From positions 124,001 through 188,000 of the forward strand of contig DDCA01000001.1 of the NCBI GenBank assembly GCA_002335175.1: 64,000 bases of DNA, in the 5' to 3' direction. This document shows, one piece after another, positions 33,536-41,772 of the stretch. A program made the position numbers and the translations under genes. Each line of letters begins with the position of its first letter. Positions within the stretch are counted from its first letter, which is position 1. A model generated the notes under the pieces. That model was not told where the DNA came from and did no database searches. It was given only the letters and a program-made list of their open reading frames with translations. The stretch is from Candidatus Saccharibacteria bacterium UBA2018 (lineage in GTDB: Bacteria; Patescibacteriota; Saccharimonadia; Saccharimonadales; Saccharimonadaceae).

Positions 33536-34384
33536 TTAGCTATTTATCGCAGCAATCGAACCGACGATAGCCAATACGATAAGCAGTGCCACGGCAATCG
33601 AAACGAGTCCGAAGAACGTCAGCCACGATAGCCAATGGGCAGCCGGCTTTGCTTCCTTGGCGTCGGTAACAGTTGATAGTTGCCGGTACAAAACGGCATT
33701 TGTGCCAGGCGCCAGCAACGGCTGAATAATTCCAAGCGTAATAATGTTCCACAGTGACTGCGAAGCAAATGTCGTAAACCAAGCGCCTTTCGTAAGTTCG
33801 GCGCTGCGCTGTACTGCTGCATTTCCGCGCAGCCCCTCACGGAAGAATACGGTACCGGCGAGGCTGTACCTAACAGCCATAATAATACCGGGCACAATGA
33901 GCAGTAGTGACCACAGGAATATCTTCACCGCTACAACGATGACAAGCCAAAGCAAGCTGGCCAATTGCCGCAGCGAGGCCAGGAACGCCTCGCCAAACCC
34001 CACGGTTTTATTTTCACTCAGCCGGGCAGCGGCATATTCGAATACACCATACACCAATAACTCAAGCAGAATAGCAATAAAGACAAACGTGGCGATAATG
34101 ACAGCGATAATTACGATTTCAGCTGTTTCGGCATTTTCAAAAAACTGCACAATTTCGGCGCGGTCTTCCGCATTCAGGGCGTTAATTTGTGCCTCGTTCT
34201 TGTAAAAGTCACCACTTGCCAGCCTAAGTGTCGTATCAACGGCCTGGCTAACGAGGTTGATACCTATTAATACGAGGGCAAGGATCGCTATCCCCAGGGC
34301 TTTATTAAATAGTAAGTTAAGCCCCTTCAGCCCAACGTAAAAAGGATTGTTTTCGTACTTCTCGGATGATTTGGGTGTGCTCAT
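33536..34384 (-). CDS. DUF975-like polytopic membrane protein
   Basis: 282 aa from the ATG at 34384, chosen because TATCAT lies 9 nt upstream. About six hydrophobic segments. The central part, AAARLSENKTVGFGEAFLASLRQLASLLWL ... LLIVPGIIMAVRYSLAGTVFFREGLRG, resembles the DUF975/glycerophosphodiester phosphodiesterase membrane domain family, where the IPGIIxxxRY motif is typical. Function of that family is unknown; a role in membrane organisation or transport is possible. Confidence 0.8.
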   Translation of the reverse strand: MSTPKSSEKYENNPFYVGLKGLNLLFNKALGIAILALVLIGINLVSQAVDTTLRLASGDFYKNEAQINALNAEDRAEIVQFFENAETAEIVIIAVIIATFVFIAILLELLVYGVFEYAAARLSENKTVGFGEAFLASLRQLASLLWLVIVVAVKIFLWSLLLIVPGIIMAVRYSLAGTVFFREGLRGNAAVQRSAELTKGAWFTTFASQSLWNIITLGIIQPLLAPGTNAVLYRQLSTVTDAKEAKPAAHWLSWLTFFGLVSIAVALLIVLAIVGSIAAINS

Positions 34385-34391
34385 AGTGTCT

Positions 34392-35030
34392 TTATGATAG
34401 CAAAGTATCAATGCTTTGCAGCATGGATTCAGCATAAAGCGGTGACGTAGTGCCCTGACTTTGGCCGCGGCAAATTGCAATCAGCCGCGCCGCTGTTCCG
34501 GCCACGTCGTCAAGTTCGTTAACCAGCCACACCATTCCAGGCTGCTGAAGCGACCATTTAATAGACAGCTTGGCTTCGGCTAAGCGCTGGCGGGCTTCAT
34601 CACTCGTGACGGGGTAACGTTTGTGGAACCACTGCTCCCAAGCGTTGCCGGGCGCGGTCATCGAGATTGTCAGCGTCTGACCGAAAGGCAGGGACTGGTA
34701 CGCAGCCACAGAGTTGGCCAGCGTATCAAGTAAATTGTATTTCGTCGTATAGCTCTCTACAGTGGTGCCATATACGACGCCAGAGGTTGGATGGACCACA
34801 TATGTGAGGGCTTGCCCATTCGACTGAAGTGCCGCTGCTTCTTCGTGTGAAATATGACTATAGGTCGTCGTCTCGCCTGCCCGCGGCGGACGGGTCGTGA
34901 AAGCCCGCACGTATGAAAACTCAGGGTCTTGACGGACGGCTTCTCGCATAACCGTCGATTTGCCGACGCTGGTCGGCCCGACAATCATAGCCAGCGTTTT
35001 ATTGGCAAGTATTGGTGCGTTAACCATCAT
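34392..35030 (-). CDS. Guanylate kinase-like P-loop protein
   Basis: 212 aa. Walker A GPTSVGKST at 18-26, then AFTTRPPRAGE, the GMP-binding signature of guanylate kinases, and a Tyr-containing YSHIS segment. The rest diverges from Gmk: the lid and GxYGT block is replaced by SGVVYGTTVESY, which still keeps YGT. It may be the cell's GMP kinase or a relative acting on another substrate. Its ATG shares a base with the stop codon of the exonuclease III gene (TAATG). Confidence 0.75.
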   Translation of the reverse strand: MMVNAPILANKTLAMIVGPTSVGKSTVMREAVRQDPEFSYVRAFTTRPPRAGETTTYSHISHEEAAALQSNGQALTYVVHPTSGVVYGTTVESYTTKYNLLDTLANSVAAYQSLPFGQTLTISMTAPGNAWEQWFHKRYPVTSDEARQRLAEAKLSIKWSLQQPGMVWLVNELDDVAGTAARLIAICRGQSQGTTSPLYAESMLQSIDTLLS

Positions 35031-35827
35031 TACTCCAATTCAATGCTCACCGGACAGTGGTCGCTGCCCATAACATCGGGGTGAATGGCTGCGCCTTTTA
35101 CACGACGTGCAATGTCTTTTGATGCGAGCCAATAGTCAATCCGCCAGCCAATATTACGCTGCCGTGCGCCGCCCCAGGCGGTCCACCAACTGTATGCCTC
35201 GGTTTTATCCGGATATAACATACGGAAGGTATCCACGTAGCCGGCTTTCAAAAAATCGCCGAAGCGTTCTCGCTCTTCATTCGTAAAGCCGTGCTTCCCA
35301 ACGTTCTCAGCTGGCCGCGCCAGGTCAATTTCTTGATGTGCCACGTTCAAGTCGCCGCAAAACAAGACGGGTTTGGTCTTTTCGAGCTGCTGAACATACG
35401 CCAGGAATGCCCTGTCCCACACGTCATAGCGTAGCCCCAGGCGGGAAAGGTCGCCCTTGCTGTTGGGGGTATAAACCGTTACGACCCAAAAATCGTCGAA
35501 CTCCGCAGCCAGCACTCTTCCCTCGGCATTCGGGTCACCGTATACGTCACCGGTTACCTTGTACTTTTTAACGATATCGTCAGGAAACCCATCCTCGTAA
35601 CGGATTGCCGGTTGCTTCGAAAAGATAGCCGTTCCGCTGTAACCTTTTTTAACAGCTGAAAAAAAGTGCTCCTCATATTGCGGAAAGTCGATTTCAAACT
35701 GGTCGCGGTTGGCCTTTGTTTCCTGAAGGCAAAGTATATCCGGGTCGTACTCGTCGAGGAATTTTTGCAGGGCACCTTTGTTTAGCACCGCCCGGATGCC
35801 ATTTACGTTCCACGAATACAGTTTCAT
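35030..35827 (-). CDS. xth: Exodeoxyribonuclease III / AP endonuclease
   Basis: 265 aa of the EEP fold. Metal- and DNA-binding motifs: WNVNGIRA near the N-terminus, LCLQETKA (catalytic Glu), the Tyr in VTVYTPNSKGDL, GDLNVAHQEIDL, WRIDYWLAS and SDHCPVSIELE (catalytic Asp-His). It cleaves DNA 5' to abasic sites and removes blocked 3' ends in base-excision repair. TATAAT lies 8 nt before the ATG, and the guanylate-kinase-like gene follows in coupled translation. Confidence 0.95.
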   Translation of the reverse strand: MKLYSWNVNGIRAVLNKGALQKFLDEYDPDILCLQETKANRDQFEIDFPQYEEHFFSAVKKGYSGTAIFSKQPAIRYEDGFPDDIVKKYKVTGDVYGDPNAEGRVLAAEFDDFWVVTVYTPNSKGDLSRLGLRYDVWDRAFLAYVQQLEKTKPVLFCGDLNVAHQEIDLARPAENVGKHGFTNEERERFGDFLKAGYVDTFRMLYPDKTEAYSWWTAWGGARQRNIGWRIDYWLASKDIARRVKGAAIHPDVMGSDHCPVSIELE

Positions 35828-35835
35828 ATGGATAT

Positions 35836-35841
35836 ATTATA
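35836..35841 (-). promoter_or_regulatory. -10 box TATAAT for leaderless xth
   Basis: Exact consensus on the minus strand, 8 nt from the ATG at 35827. Confidence 0.6.
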
Positions 35842-35865
35842 ACCCACGGTTAGTACCGATTACGC

Positions 35866-35894
35866 TAGACTTATTTTCACAGTCCTGGTATGAT
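35866..35894 (+). promoter_or_regulatory. Promoter of a small GC-rich gene
   Basis: TAGACT (35866-35871), a 17-nt spacer and TATGAT (35889-35894). The start of transcription would be near 35901, leaving a leader with an SD site for the small ORF at 35936. Confidence 0.5.
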
Positions 35895-35935
35895 TTTGCA
35901 GTCCAACTTTCGAGCAATTGAAGGAAAACAACATT

Positions 35936-36139
35936 ATGGGACAAAAGCACTCCGGATGGGCGCCGACACAGTCAGGCACACGCGCATCTTCGGCAGGCCG
36001 CACCTCTGCGTCTACGCGGAACACGGGCCCGATGCCGAACCCGTGGAGGGGCGAGCCGTTCACCCCAGACCAGCTGCAGCAGGCCATGGCCGAGGCCGAC
36101 CAGGCCAGCAGGAAGCTCGGGGTGGTCCACACCCCGTAA
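35936..36139 (+). CDS. Unknown 67-aa basic protein in a GC-rich cassette
   Basis: ATG at 35936 with AAGGA 10 nt upstream. The N-terminal half is low-complexity Ser/Thr/Gly/Arg/Pro (WAPTQSGTRASSAGRTSAST). The C-terminal half has a predicted helix, FTPDQLQQAMAEADQASRKLG. No family recognised and no membrane segment. Codons favour G/C at the third position, unlike the native genes on both sides. It has its own promoter and two strong hairpins after the stop, so it is an independent small transcription unit. Confidence 0.55.
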   Translation: MGQKHSGWAPTQSGTRASSAGRTSASTRNTGPMPNPWRGEPFTPDQLQQAMAEADQASRKLGVVHTP

Positions 36140-36150
36140 CCGGAGACAGC

Positions 36151-36200
36151 TGAGAGCAGACGCTCTCATTTACCGCCACTCCTCGTCTGAGGGTGGCGGT
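36151..36200 (+). terminator. Tandem hairpins after the 67-aa gene
   Basis: TGAGAGC-AGAC-GCTCTCA (36151-36168) followed by ACCGCCAC (36172-36179) pairing with GTGGCGGT (36193-36200), then the T/C-rich TCTCCATTTCTC. Likely transcription end; in the other direction it also lies just past the end of smpB. Confidence 0.7.
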
Positions 36201-36221
36201 TCTCCATTTCTCGCTACATAA

Positions 36222-36695
36222 TTAACGGTTTTTCAAAGCCCTGGCAACATCGCGGTTTTCGGCCCGTGCTTTGAGGGTCTGGCGCTTGTCGTAGCGCCTC
36301 TTTCCCTTCCCGAGGGCAATCACGAGCTTGATGAATCGCCCGTTTGTCAGTAGTTTGGTAGGCACGATAGTCATACCGGATTGTTTTGATTCGACTAATT
36401 TGTTGATTTGTTTGCGGCTCGCAAGCAGTTTACGCGGCGATGTGTCGACTGACCGGCTATTTTCACCCTTTTCGTTGAGGCGCAGGCTGAAACTGGCATT
36501 GTTGAGCCATAATTCATCGTTCTTAACACTTACGAACGCACCTTTTAACTGAACGTGGCCATCACGGGCAGCTCGAACTTCCTGGCCGGTCAGTACCAGC
36601 CCGGCGACGATGTCATCGCCCAGTTCATAATCAAACCGGGCCCGGCGGTTAACAATCGGGCTGGCTGACTTCGGCTTAGACTGCTTTTTGGCCAT
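36222..36695 (-). CDS. smpB: tmRNA-binding protein SmpB
   Basis: 157 aa. SmpB beta-barrel with NRRARFDYELGDDIVAGLVLTGQEV at the start, SVKNDELWLNNASF, RKLLASRKQI, and the basic C-terminal tail KGKRRYDKRQTLKARAENRDVARALK that mimics the anticodon arm. It brings tmRNA to stalled ribosomes. The ATG at 36695 is chosen over an upstream in-frame start because TACAAT lies 9 nt before it. No tmRNA gene was seen in this window. Confidence 0.95.
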   Translation of the reverse strand: MAKKQSKPKSASPIVNRRARFDYELGDDIVAGLVLTGQEVRAARDGHVQLKGAFVSVKNDELWLNNASFSLRLNEKGENSRSVDTSPRKLLASRKQINKLVESKQSGMTIVPTKLLTNGRFIKLVIALGKGKRRYDKRQTLKARAENRDVARALKNR

Positions 36696-36704
36696 AACCA
36701 CTTC

Positions 36705-36758
36705 ATTGTAACAGATGTAGCTACCTAACTTGTGCAGCCAGCTTGCTGATGATATAGT
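36705..36758. promoter_or_regulatory. Divergent leaderless promoters of smpB and the kinase gene
   Basis: Minus strand TACAAT (36705-36710) lies 9 nt before the smpB ATG. Plus strand TATAGT (36753-36758) lies 8 nt before the ATG at 36767. Both genes should have leaderless mRNAs. Confidence 0.55.
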
Positions 36759-36766
36759 CGGTGGGA

Positions 36767-37603
36767 ATGACTGCGACCCAGCCTGTACCGAAACTGATTA
36801 CGTTTGACGGTGAGGCTCGCAGTGGCAAAGGGACTATTGTCCAAGCTTGTAAAGACTACATACGAGACGAACTTGGCTACAAAGTCATGTTAATTGACGC
36901 TGGCCAGGTGTTCCGGTGCCTCGTGGTTGCCGCTGGCCGTAACGATGTGAACGTCGATGACCCTGCCGCCATCGACGCATTTTTATCCGATGATGCATCG
37001 GTTGAATTGTGTGTGCAATTCGTCAAAGATGTCTACCACATGGAAAAAGACAAACGCGACGCCTTGCTGTACACAAACGAAGTCAGCAAAAACAGCGCGA
37101 GATTCGGCGCACGTCCCCTTTGCCAGGCGTTCAAGGATGGTTTGCTTGAAAAGTGGTTGGCGGATGCCGCTAACGAAGGCTTCGAAGTAGTGCTTCTTGA
37201 TGGCCGTGCTCTTGAAGAAGTGGGACAGATGCTTGAAAGCAAAGGATTATGCGACTTTGCGTTGGGATTGTACTTTACCTGCGAACCTACCATCGCTGCT
37301 CGCCGCACATTAGGCTACGCGTCCGTCGCCTACGCCGATTTAACAGACACGCAACGGGCCGATGTAGACCAGCTAGTCGTAGAGATAAACGCTCGGAATG
37401 ATTCCGACAAAAATCGAAATGTTCACCCAGTTATTCCACCGGTCAACGGTGTGCGCATTACGCTCCCTGAATTGCCAGTTCTTGAACCACCTAGCACACA
37501 AGAACGCTCTATGTTCATAATTGATACGAGTGCTGAAATGACAAAAAACGCCATGACCGCCCCCGTTAAGAGTCTCGTCGCGCTCCGATTAGCTAAGCGC
37601 TAA
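36767..37603 (+). CDS. Cytidylate kinase-like P-loop nucleoside monophosphate kinase
   Basis: 278 aa. Walker A GEARSGKGT near residue 15, followed by LIDAGQVFRCLVVAAGR, which resembles the TGxxYR segment of CMP kinases, a long insertion, then LLDGRALEEVG (Cmk: IDGRDIGT), FTCEPTIAARRTLGYA and KNRNVHPVIPP. Probably makes CDP/dCDP, but sequence drift is marked and another nucleotide is possible. The first ATG with a -10 box 8 nt upstream was used. Confidence 0.75.
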   Translation: MTATQPVPKLITFDGEARSGKGTIVQACKDYIRDELGYKVMLIDAGQVFRCLVVAAGRNDVNVDDPAAIDAFLSDDASVELCVQFVKDVYHMEKDKRDALLYTNEVSKNSARFGARPLCQAFKDGLLEKWLADAANEGFEVVLLDGRALEEVGQMLESKGLCDFALGLYFTCEPTIAARRTLGYASVAYADLTDTQRADVDQLVVEINARNDSDKNRNVHPVIPPVNGVRITLPELPVLEPPSTQERSMFIIDTSAEMTKNAMTAPVKSLVALRLAKR

Positions 37604-37606
37604 ACA

Positions 37607-37635
37607 TTGACAAAATAGCATTTAATTGCTATAAT
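37607..37635 (+). promoter_or_regulatory. Perfect consensus sigma70-type promoter
   Basis: TTGACA (37607-37612), 17-nt spacer, TATAAT (37630-37635). Exact consensus with ideal spacing. It drives the GC-rich hydrolase gene with a leader of about 45 nt. Confidence 0.8.
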
Positions 37636-37685
37636 AAAGATGTACGCACCTTTACGTCTCCGAACCCCTGAAAGGGTGATGCTCT

Positions 37686-38582
37686 GTGCGTTGGGCACTC
37701 TACATTTTGCTGGGCATTCTGATGCTCGGCATGTTCGACGCCGCGGGGCGTCTGATTGTTCTGAAGGGCGGCGCGAGCTTCGAGTTCGTTCGTTCAGCCA
37801 CGTCGAACAGCCGCGTGCTGTTCGTCTACGACCCCGGCATTTTGCACGACGGCGTCACGTCATCGCTCACCCAGGTTCCGGTCTGGAAGGAGGACGGTGA
37901 CGTGCTGCTTGTCAGCTATACCGGCAAGCGGTTCGACGGCAAAGCAGTTGCCCGCGCCACTGGGCGTGAGCTTCGGTACTACGTCGACTACGAGGGGTAC
38001 GACACGGTCGTGTTCATTGGCTCGTCCATGGGCGGGCTGGTGTCCTACGACACGTACCTTTTCGTTGCCGACATGCCAGTCGAGTTCAAGTTCATCCTGA
38101 TTGACGCGCCCACCAAGCGAAGTGACTTCCAAGCACCGCTCGACAAGATCTGCCTGATTGGCGCCGCTCACTTCGCGGGTCCGATCAGCAACTTGGCTAG
38201 CAAGCTCTACTTCAACGCCACATTCCGGGCTCCGGCAGAAGAGAACATCGAGCCGGGCGTGGATCGTGACGAGCTTGCTAAGCGGGTCGAAGAAGCCAAG
38301 AGCTTCCCGCTGAGCATGCACAATGACTGGATCCGGTACATCATCGGGCACGCGCCCGTGGCCGAAGACTCGCTCTACGGTCTGGACGTTGTGTACATGC
38401 GCTCACTCCGCGACACCGACACGGTTCGGCTCGAGGCGTTCGACGCATGGGACGCGGCAGCCGGCGGTTCTGCAAAGCTGGTCGAAGTCGACTCCACCCA
38501 CGTCGGGTACTACGAGCGTCCCCAGACCTGGAACGGCGCTTTCAGGAGAGCGATTGGACTGCTCAATCTCGACAGAAGCTGA
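37686..38582 (+). CDS. Membrane-anchored alpha/beta hydrolase in a GC-rich cassette
   Basis: 298 aa with GTG start and AAGGGTGA upstream. One N-terminal membrane helix (WALYILLGILMLGMF) and an extracytoplasmic alpha/beta-hydrolase core: nucleophile elbow GSSMGG with Ser near residue 116, and a candidate catalytic His in DSTHVGYY near the end. Substrate unknown (lipid or ester). Third-codon-position G/C is clearly higher than in native neighbours. With its perfect promoter and a dedicated terminator, it looks like an acquired, strongly expressed unit. Confidence 0.75.
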   Translation: MRWALYILLGILMLGMFDAAGRLIVLKGGASFEFVRSATSNSRVLFVYDPGILHDGVTSSLTQVPVWKEDGDVLLVSYTGKRFDGKAVARATGRELRYYVDYEGYDTVVFIGSSMGGLVSYDTYLFVADMPVEFKFILIDAPTKRSDFQAPLDKICLIGAAHFAGPISNLASKLYFNATFRAPAEENIEPGVDRDELAKRVEEAKSFPLSMHNDWIRYIIGHAPVAEDSLYGLDVVYMRSLRDTDTVRLEAFDAWDAAAGGSAKLVEVDSTHVGYYERPQTWNGAFRRAIGLLNLDRS

Positions 38583-38603
38583 GCAGAGAGGAAAGGTGCG
38601 TCT

Positions 38604-38623
38604 GGCCCGTGGAAACACGGGCC
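38604..38623 (+). terminator. Terminator with GAAA tetraloop
   Basis: GGCCCGTG-GAAA-CACGGGCC, a perfect 8-bp stem with a stable tetraloop, followed by TTTCGC. It ends the hydrolase transcript. Confidence 0.8.
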
Positions 38624-38633
38624 TTTCGCATGC

Positions 38634-39719
38634 CTATTTATCGGCGAGTTTACGGCAAGCTTCTAGCAGAGCTTGTGCCGATGAGTCCCAGCTGAACTTT
38701 TTAATATGCTGCTTGCCTAGGTTGATACGGCGCTTTCTCTCTTCAAGTGAATCGAGTTTTCTGACGGATTCGGCGAACTTTTTAGCAAAATCCGGGTCGG
38801 TATACACCGGAGCGTGGCCCCCGACTTCGTGAAAGAACGGCAAGTCGCTAACGACGGCCGGAACACCGAGCATTAAGGCTTCGGCCAGCGGCAAGCCAAA
38901 ACCTTCGGACCGGCTGGCGCTGACCATAATCGCATCGTCTGCCAGCAGCTTGGCGTAATCTTCGTCAGGTGTCCCGTTATGAAAAATAACATCCGCACCC
39001 TTTGGTACCAGTTTCTGCAACAGCGCCAACCTAGCTGGTTTAACTTTACTAAGGATATGAAGCGTACGCCCCGGCAGCCATTCCATTGCCCGAATGAGCG
39101 TTTCGGGGTTTTTGTGTGGAATCGGTGAGCCCATAAATACAAGATTTTTTGGCGGCTCGCTGCCCTGAGACACCGGCGTAGTAAGGAGCGGTGACAAATC
39201 ACGGGCGGCGTTGGAAACGACGATAATCGGCCGTTTTGTCAGTTTGGCAGCTTCGATTTCCTTTCGGCTGAACTGACTGACAGTTGCAACTACATCGGCC
39301 GCATTGAGCGTCAAGCGCTGCGGCACGTAGGTCGTATGGTACAGGCGCCACAGTGGCCGGATAATCCCCCTCGCGGATGGAGGCGGGGTGCGGTGCTGAT
39401 AATAGGTCAGGTCGTGCAGTGTCAAGATAAGTTTGAACCGACGGCCCAGTGATCCCATCGTTTGCATGGGGCTGAACACAACATCCGGCTTAAACTTATT
39501 GAGAAGCAATGAGCTGAACGGTTCCAACGGCGAATCAATGCCGTGAAACATAATGAACTTGCAATTTTGCGGAAGGTGCTTCAGCTGGCGTTCATCGCTG
39601 ATAATGTACGTTACGGTTTTGTCGAGCTTTCCGACGGCACCGGCTAGTTCGGACGTGTATCGGCTGACACCGTCGGGAAAGTCGAGTCGTATCCAACGCG
39701 CGTCGAAGAGCAGCTTCAT
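38634..39719 (-). CDS. GT4-family glycosyltransferase
   Basis: 361 aa from the ATG at 39719. GT-B fold: N-terminal domain with DARWIRLDFPDGVSRYTSEL and LTLHDLTYYQHR, then the C-terminal nucleotide-sugar domain with VFMGSPIPHKNPETLIRAM, GTPDEDYAKLLADDAIMVSASRSEGFGLPLAEALMLGVPAVVSDLPFFHEVGG, which holds the E-x7-E donor motif. Likely transfers a sugar to a lipid or surface glycan. Divergently transcribed from another GT4 gene through a palindromic promoter region. Confidence 0.9.
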   Translation of the reverse strand: MKLLFDARWIRLDFPDGVSRYTSELAGAVGKLDKTVTYIISDERQLKHLPQNCKFIMFHGIDSPLEPFSSLLLNKFKPDVVFSPMQTMGSLGRRFKLILTLHDLTYYQHRTPPPSARGIIRPLWRLYHTTYVPQRLTLNAADVVATVSQFSRKEIEAAKLTKRPIIVVSNAARDLSPLLTTPVSQGSEPPKNLVFMGSPIPHKNPETLIRAMEWLPGRTLHILSKVKPARLALLQKLVPKGADVIFHNGTPDEDYAKLLADDAIMVSASRSEGFGLPLAEALMLGVPAVVSDLPFFHEVGGHAPVYTDPDFAKKFAESVRKLDSLEERKRRINLGKQHIKKFSWDSSAQALLEACRKLADK

Positions 39720-39725
39720 ATACCA

Positions 39726-39757
39726 CCAGTATAGCAATTATCCTCATGCTATACTGG
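39726..39757. promoter_or_regulatory. Mirror-image divergent leaderless promoters of two glycosyltransferases
   Basis: CCAGTATAGCA (39726-39736) and TGCTATACTGG (39747-39757) form a perfect 11-bp inverted repeat with a 10-bp spacer. Each arm contains an extended -10 box TGCTATACT placed exactly 8 nt before its start codon (39719 minus, 39764 plus). Each promoter's -35 region falls on the other's -10, so firing should be mutually exclusive. Confidence 0.7.
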
Positions 39758-39763
39758 GAGCAT

Positions 39764-40969
39764 ATGAAAATCCTGATTGCGGCCGACTTACACTGGCCGA
39801 CTATCAACGGCGTTGCCACTTTTAGCCGCAATCTCGCTCAAGGGTTGGCCGAACGTGGCCACGAAGTTGTCGTTATTGCACCGAGTCAAAAACGTTCAGG
39901 GCGTCCCTACGAAGAAATCGACGGGAACTATACGATAAGGCGGACGGCATCGGTACCATTTCCCTTTTACCAGAATTTCCGTATTTCACTGGCTCCGCAA
40001 ATTGAAATCCGCCGAATTTTCCAGGAATTCCAGCCCGATGTCGTGCATTTGCAAATGTGTCTGACGATTGGCAACGCAGCCCAAAAGTATGCACTGAAAT
40101 ATGGCATCCCGCTGGTTGCAACGAACCACGCAATTCCCGACAACTTACTCGACAATCTGCGCTATTTAGCCCCGGTCTCGCGTCCGATTGCCTATGCGAT
40201 TACCGAATATGGCGTCCGTTTCCACCGCAAAGTCGACTATGTAACGCTGCCAACGCAGTCCGCCATAGAGATGTTCGGCGAAGAACGGCTGGATGTGCCC
40301 GTCCAACCGGTTTCAAACGGTATCGACCTCGAAAAGTTCAGGCCGACACCACCGGCTGCAGAGATTTATCATAAATTCCACATACCGCATAACCGTCCCA
40401 TTGTTGCCTACTTAGGTCGGTTAGACGCTGAAAAACATGTCCATGTTCTGATTGAAGCATTTGCGCAGATGCACAAAAATGCTACGGTCGAACCACACCT
40501 GCTGATCGTAGGCTCCGGAACCGACATTGAACGCCTGGAAAATCTCGTTTACAAACGCCGAATTGCCAGCCACGTTACCTTTACCGGCCGCGTGACTGAC
40601 GAAGAGATGATTCAGCTGCACAAAGTCGGGGATGTCTTTGTTATGCCAAGCCCGGCCGAACTGCAGTGTATTTCTATGCTTGAAGCCATGGCGAGCGGCA
40701 AACCGGTCATTGCAGCCGATGCCGGGCCGCTGGGCGAACTGTGCCAGCATGAACGGAATGGACTGCTCGTCGAGTGCGATAACCCGGATGAATTTGCGGA
40801 TGCTATTACCACGTTGCTCGCAAGCGAAAAACTGCGCGAAGCTTACGGCAAAGAGAGCTTGGCGATTGCTAAAACCCACGACATTAAACACACCCTCGAT
40901 ACGTTTGAGCAAATTTATGACTACGTTATAAATCTAAAAACCCCTCGATTGCCGCAGCGACTTCTGTAG
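39764..40969 (+). CDS. GT4-family glycosyltransferase (PimB/MgtA-like)
   Basis: 401 aa, GT-B fold. N-terminal HWPTINGVATFSRNLAQGLAERGHEV, a typical acceptor-side glycine loop, with VPFPFYQNFRISLAP. C-terminal YLGRLDAEKHVHVLIEAF, VGSGTDIERL, and SPAELQCISMLEAMASGKPVIAADAGPLGE with the E-x7-E donor motif. It resembles glycolipid mannosyl/glucosyltransferases of Gram-positives, so glycolipid synthesis is the best guess. Its last 44 nt overlap the end of the convergent hydrolase gene. Confidence 0.9.
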   Translation: MKILIAADLHWPTINGVATFSRNLAQGLAERGHEVVVIAPSQKRSGRPYEEIDGNYTIRRTASVPFPFYQNFRISLAPQIEIRRIFQEFQPDVVHLQMCLTIGNAAQKYALKYGIPLVATNHAIPDNLLDNLRYLAPVSRPIAYAITEYGVRFHRKVDYVTLPTQSAIEMFGEERLDVPVQPVSNGIDLEKFRPTPPAAEIYHKFHIPHNRPIVAYLGRLDAEKHVHVLIEAFAQMHKNATVEPHLLIVGSGTDIERLENLVYKRRIASHVTFTGRVTDEEMIQLHKVGDVFVMPSPAELQCISMLEAMASGKPVIAADAGPLGELCQHERNGLLVECDNPDEFADAITTLLASEKLREAYGKESLAIAKTHDIKHTLDTFEQIYDYVINLKTPRLPQRLL

Positions 40970-41753
40970 GCGTTTCGTAGTGCAGTAAATGCCCTACATT
41001 CGGAATAACCTTCAGTTGCGCGCCGACGGCGCGGGCAAACTTCTTTTCGGTGGCAAGCGGTGTTACATTGTCCTTGTCACCGGTAACGATGAGAACATCG
41101 AACCTCTTAATTGAATCGGCGTAGTCTATGGCGCCTTTTTTGTTGATGTCTACGTGCAGCTGATAATAAAAGTCGATACTCGATATAAAATCGAGGTTCT
41201 TGAAGTGGTGGTCATGAATGACTTTTTTAAGCTCGGATTCGTTCGTGGTAATGATGAGCGCAGTAATTATCCGGCTAATAAGGCGGCTTTTGACCAACTT
41301 GGGGCCGGCTTTCGGTACGGATTTACCAACTAAATACTGCAGCCGTCCTAGTAACTCGCCTGCTTTGCGGTGGTCCAGGTAATTAACTTTCGTTGCGACC
41401 GGGCTGACGAAAACCGTCTTTTTGGCATACAGCTCTGGATTTTGGTGCAGCATACTCGCCGCAACCAAGCCGCCCATGGAATGTGACACCAAAAACGGCG
41501 GTTCCTTCAGATTTAACTTGGAAACGAATCCATTCACCGTATAGGCCAGTTCATCAATCGTAAAGGTATCCAAACCGAGCTTGCTTTCCCCGAAGCCGGG
41601 TAAATCCGGCACTATGACGTGCAGGTTAGGCAATTTTGGAATTATATACTGAAACCCTTCATGGCTGCCCGTAAAACCATGGATAAAGATAGCTGCCGGC
41701 CTGTCTGGGTCGTGGTACGTCCAGTACCGAACATCGTTGAGCTCTTTAGTCAT
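40926..41753 (-). CDS. Cytosolic alpha/beta hydrolase
   Basis: 275 aa from the ATG at 41753. Complete hydrolase fold with oxyanion segment IFIHGFTGSHEG, nucleophile SHSMGG (Ser near residue 97), acid in VTGDKDNVTP and His in NVGHLLHYETP. A cap region lies between about 130 and 200. No signal peptide. Substrate unknown. TATACT lies 8 nt before the ATG; a longer in-frame start at 41771 would run through that box and is rejected. Confidence 0.88.
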   Translation of the reverse strand: MTKELNDVRYWTYHDPDRPAAIFIHGFTGSHEGFQYIIPKLPNLHVIVPDLPGFGESKLGLDTFTIDELAYTVNGFVSKLNLKEPPFLVSHSMGGLVAASMLHQNPELYAKKTVFVSPVATKVNYLDHRKAGELLGRLQYLVGKSVPKAGPKLVKSRLISRIITALIITTNESELKKVIHDHHFKNLDFISSIDFYYQLHVDINKKGAIDYADSIKRFDVLIVTGDKDNVTPLATEKKFARAVGAQLKVIPNVGHLLHYETPTEVAAAIEGFLDL

Positions 41754-41761
41754 TAAGGAAG

Positions 41762-41767
41762 AGTATA
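41762..41767 (-). promoter_or_regulatory. -10 box TATACT for leaderless hydrolase gene
   Basis: Lies 8 nt before the ATG at 41753 and overlaps the 3' end region of the upstream unknown gene. Confidence 0.6.
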
Positions 41768-41772
41768 CCAAA

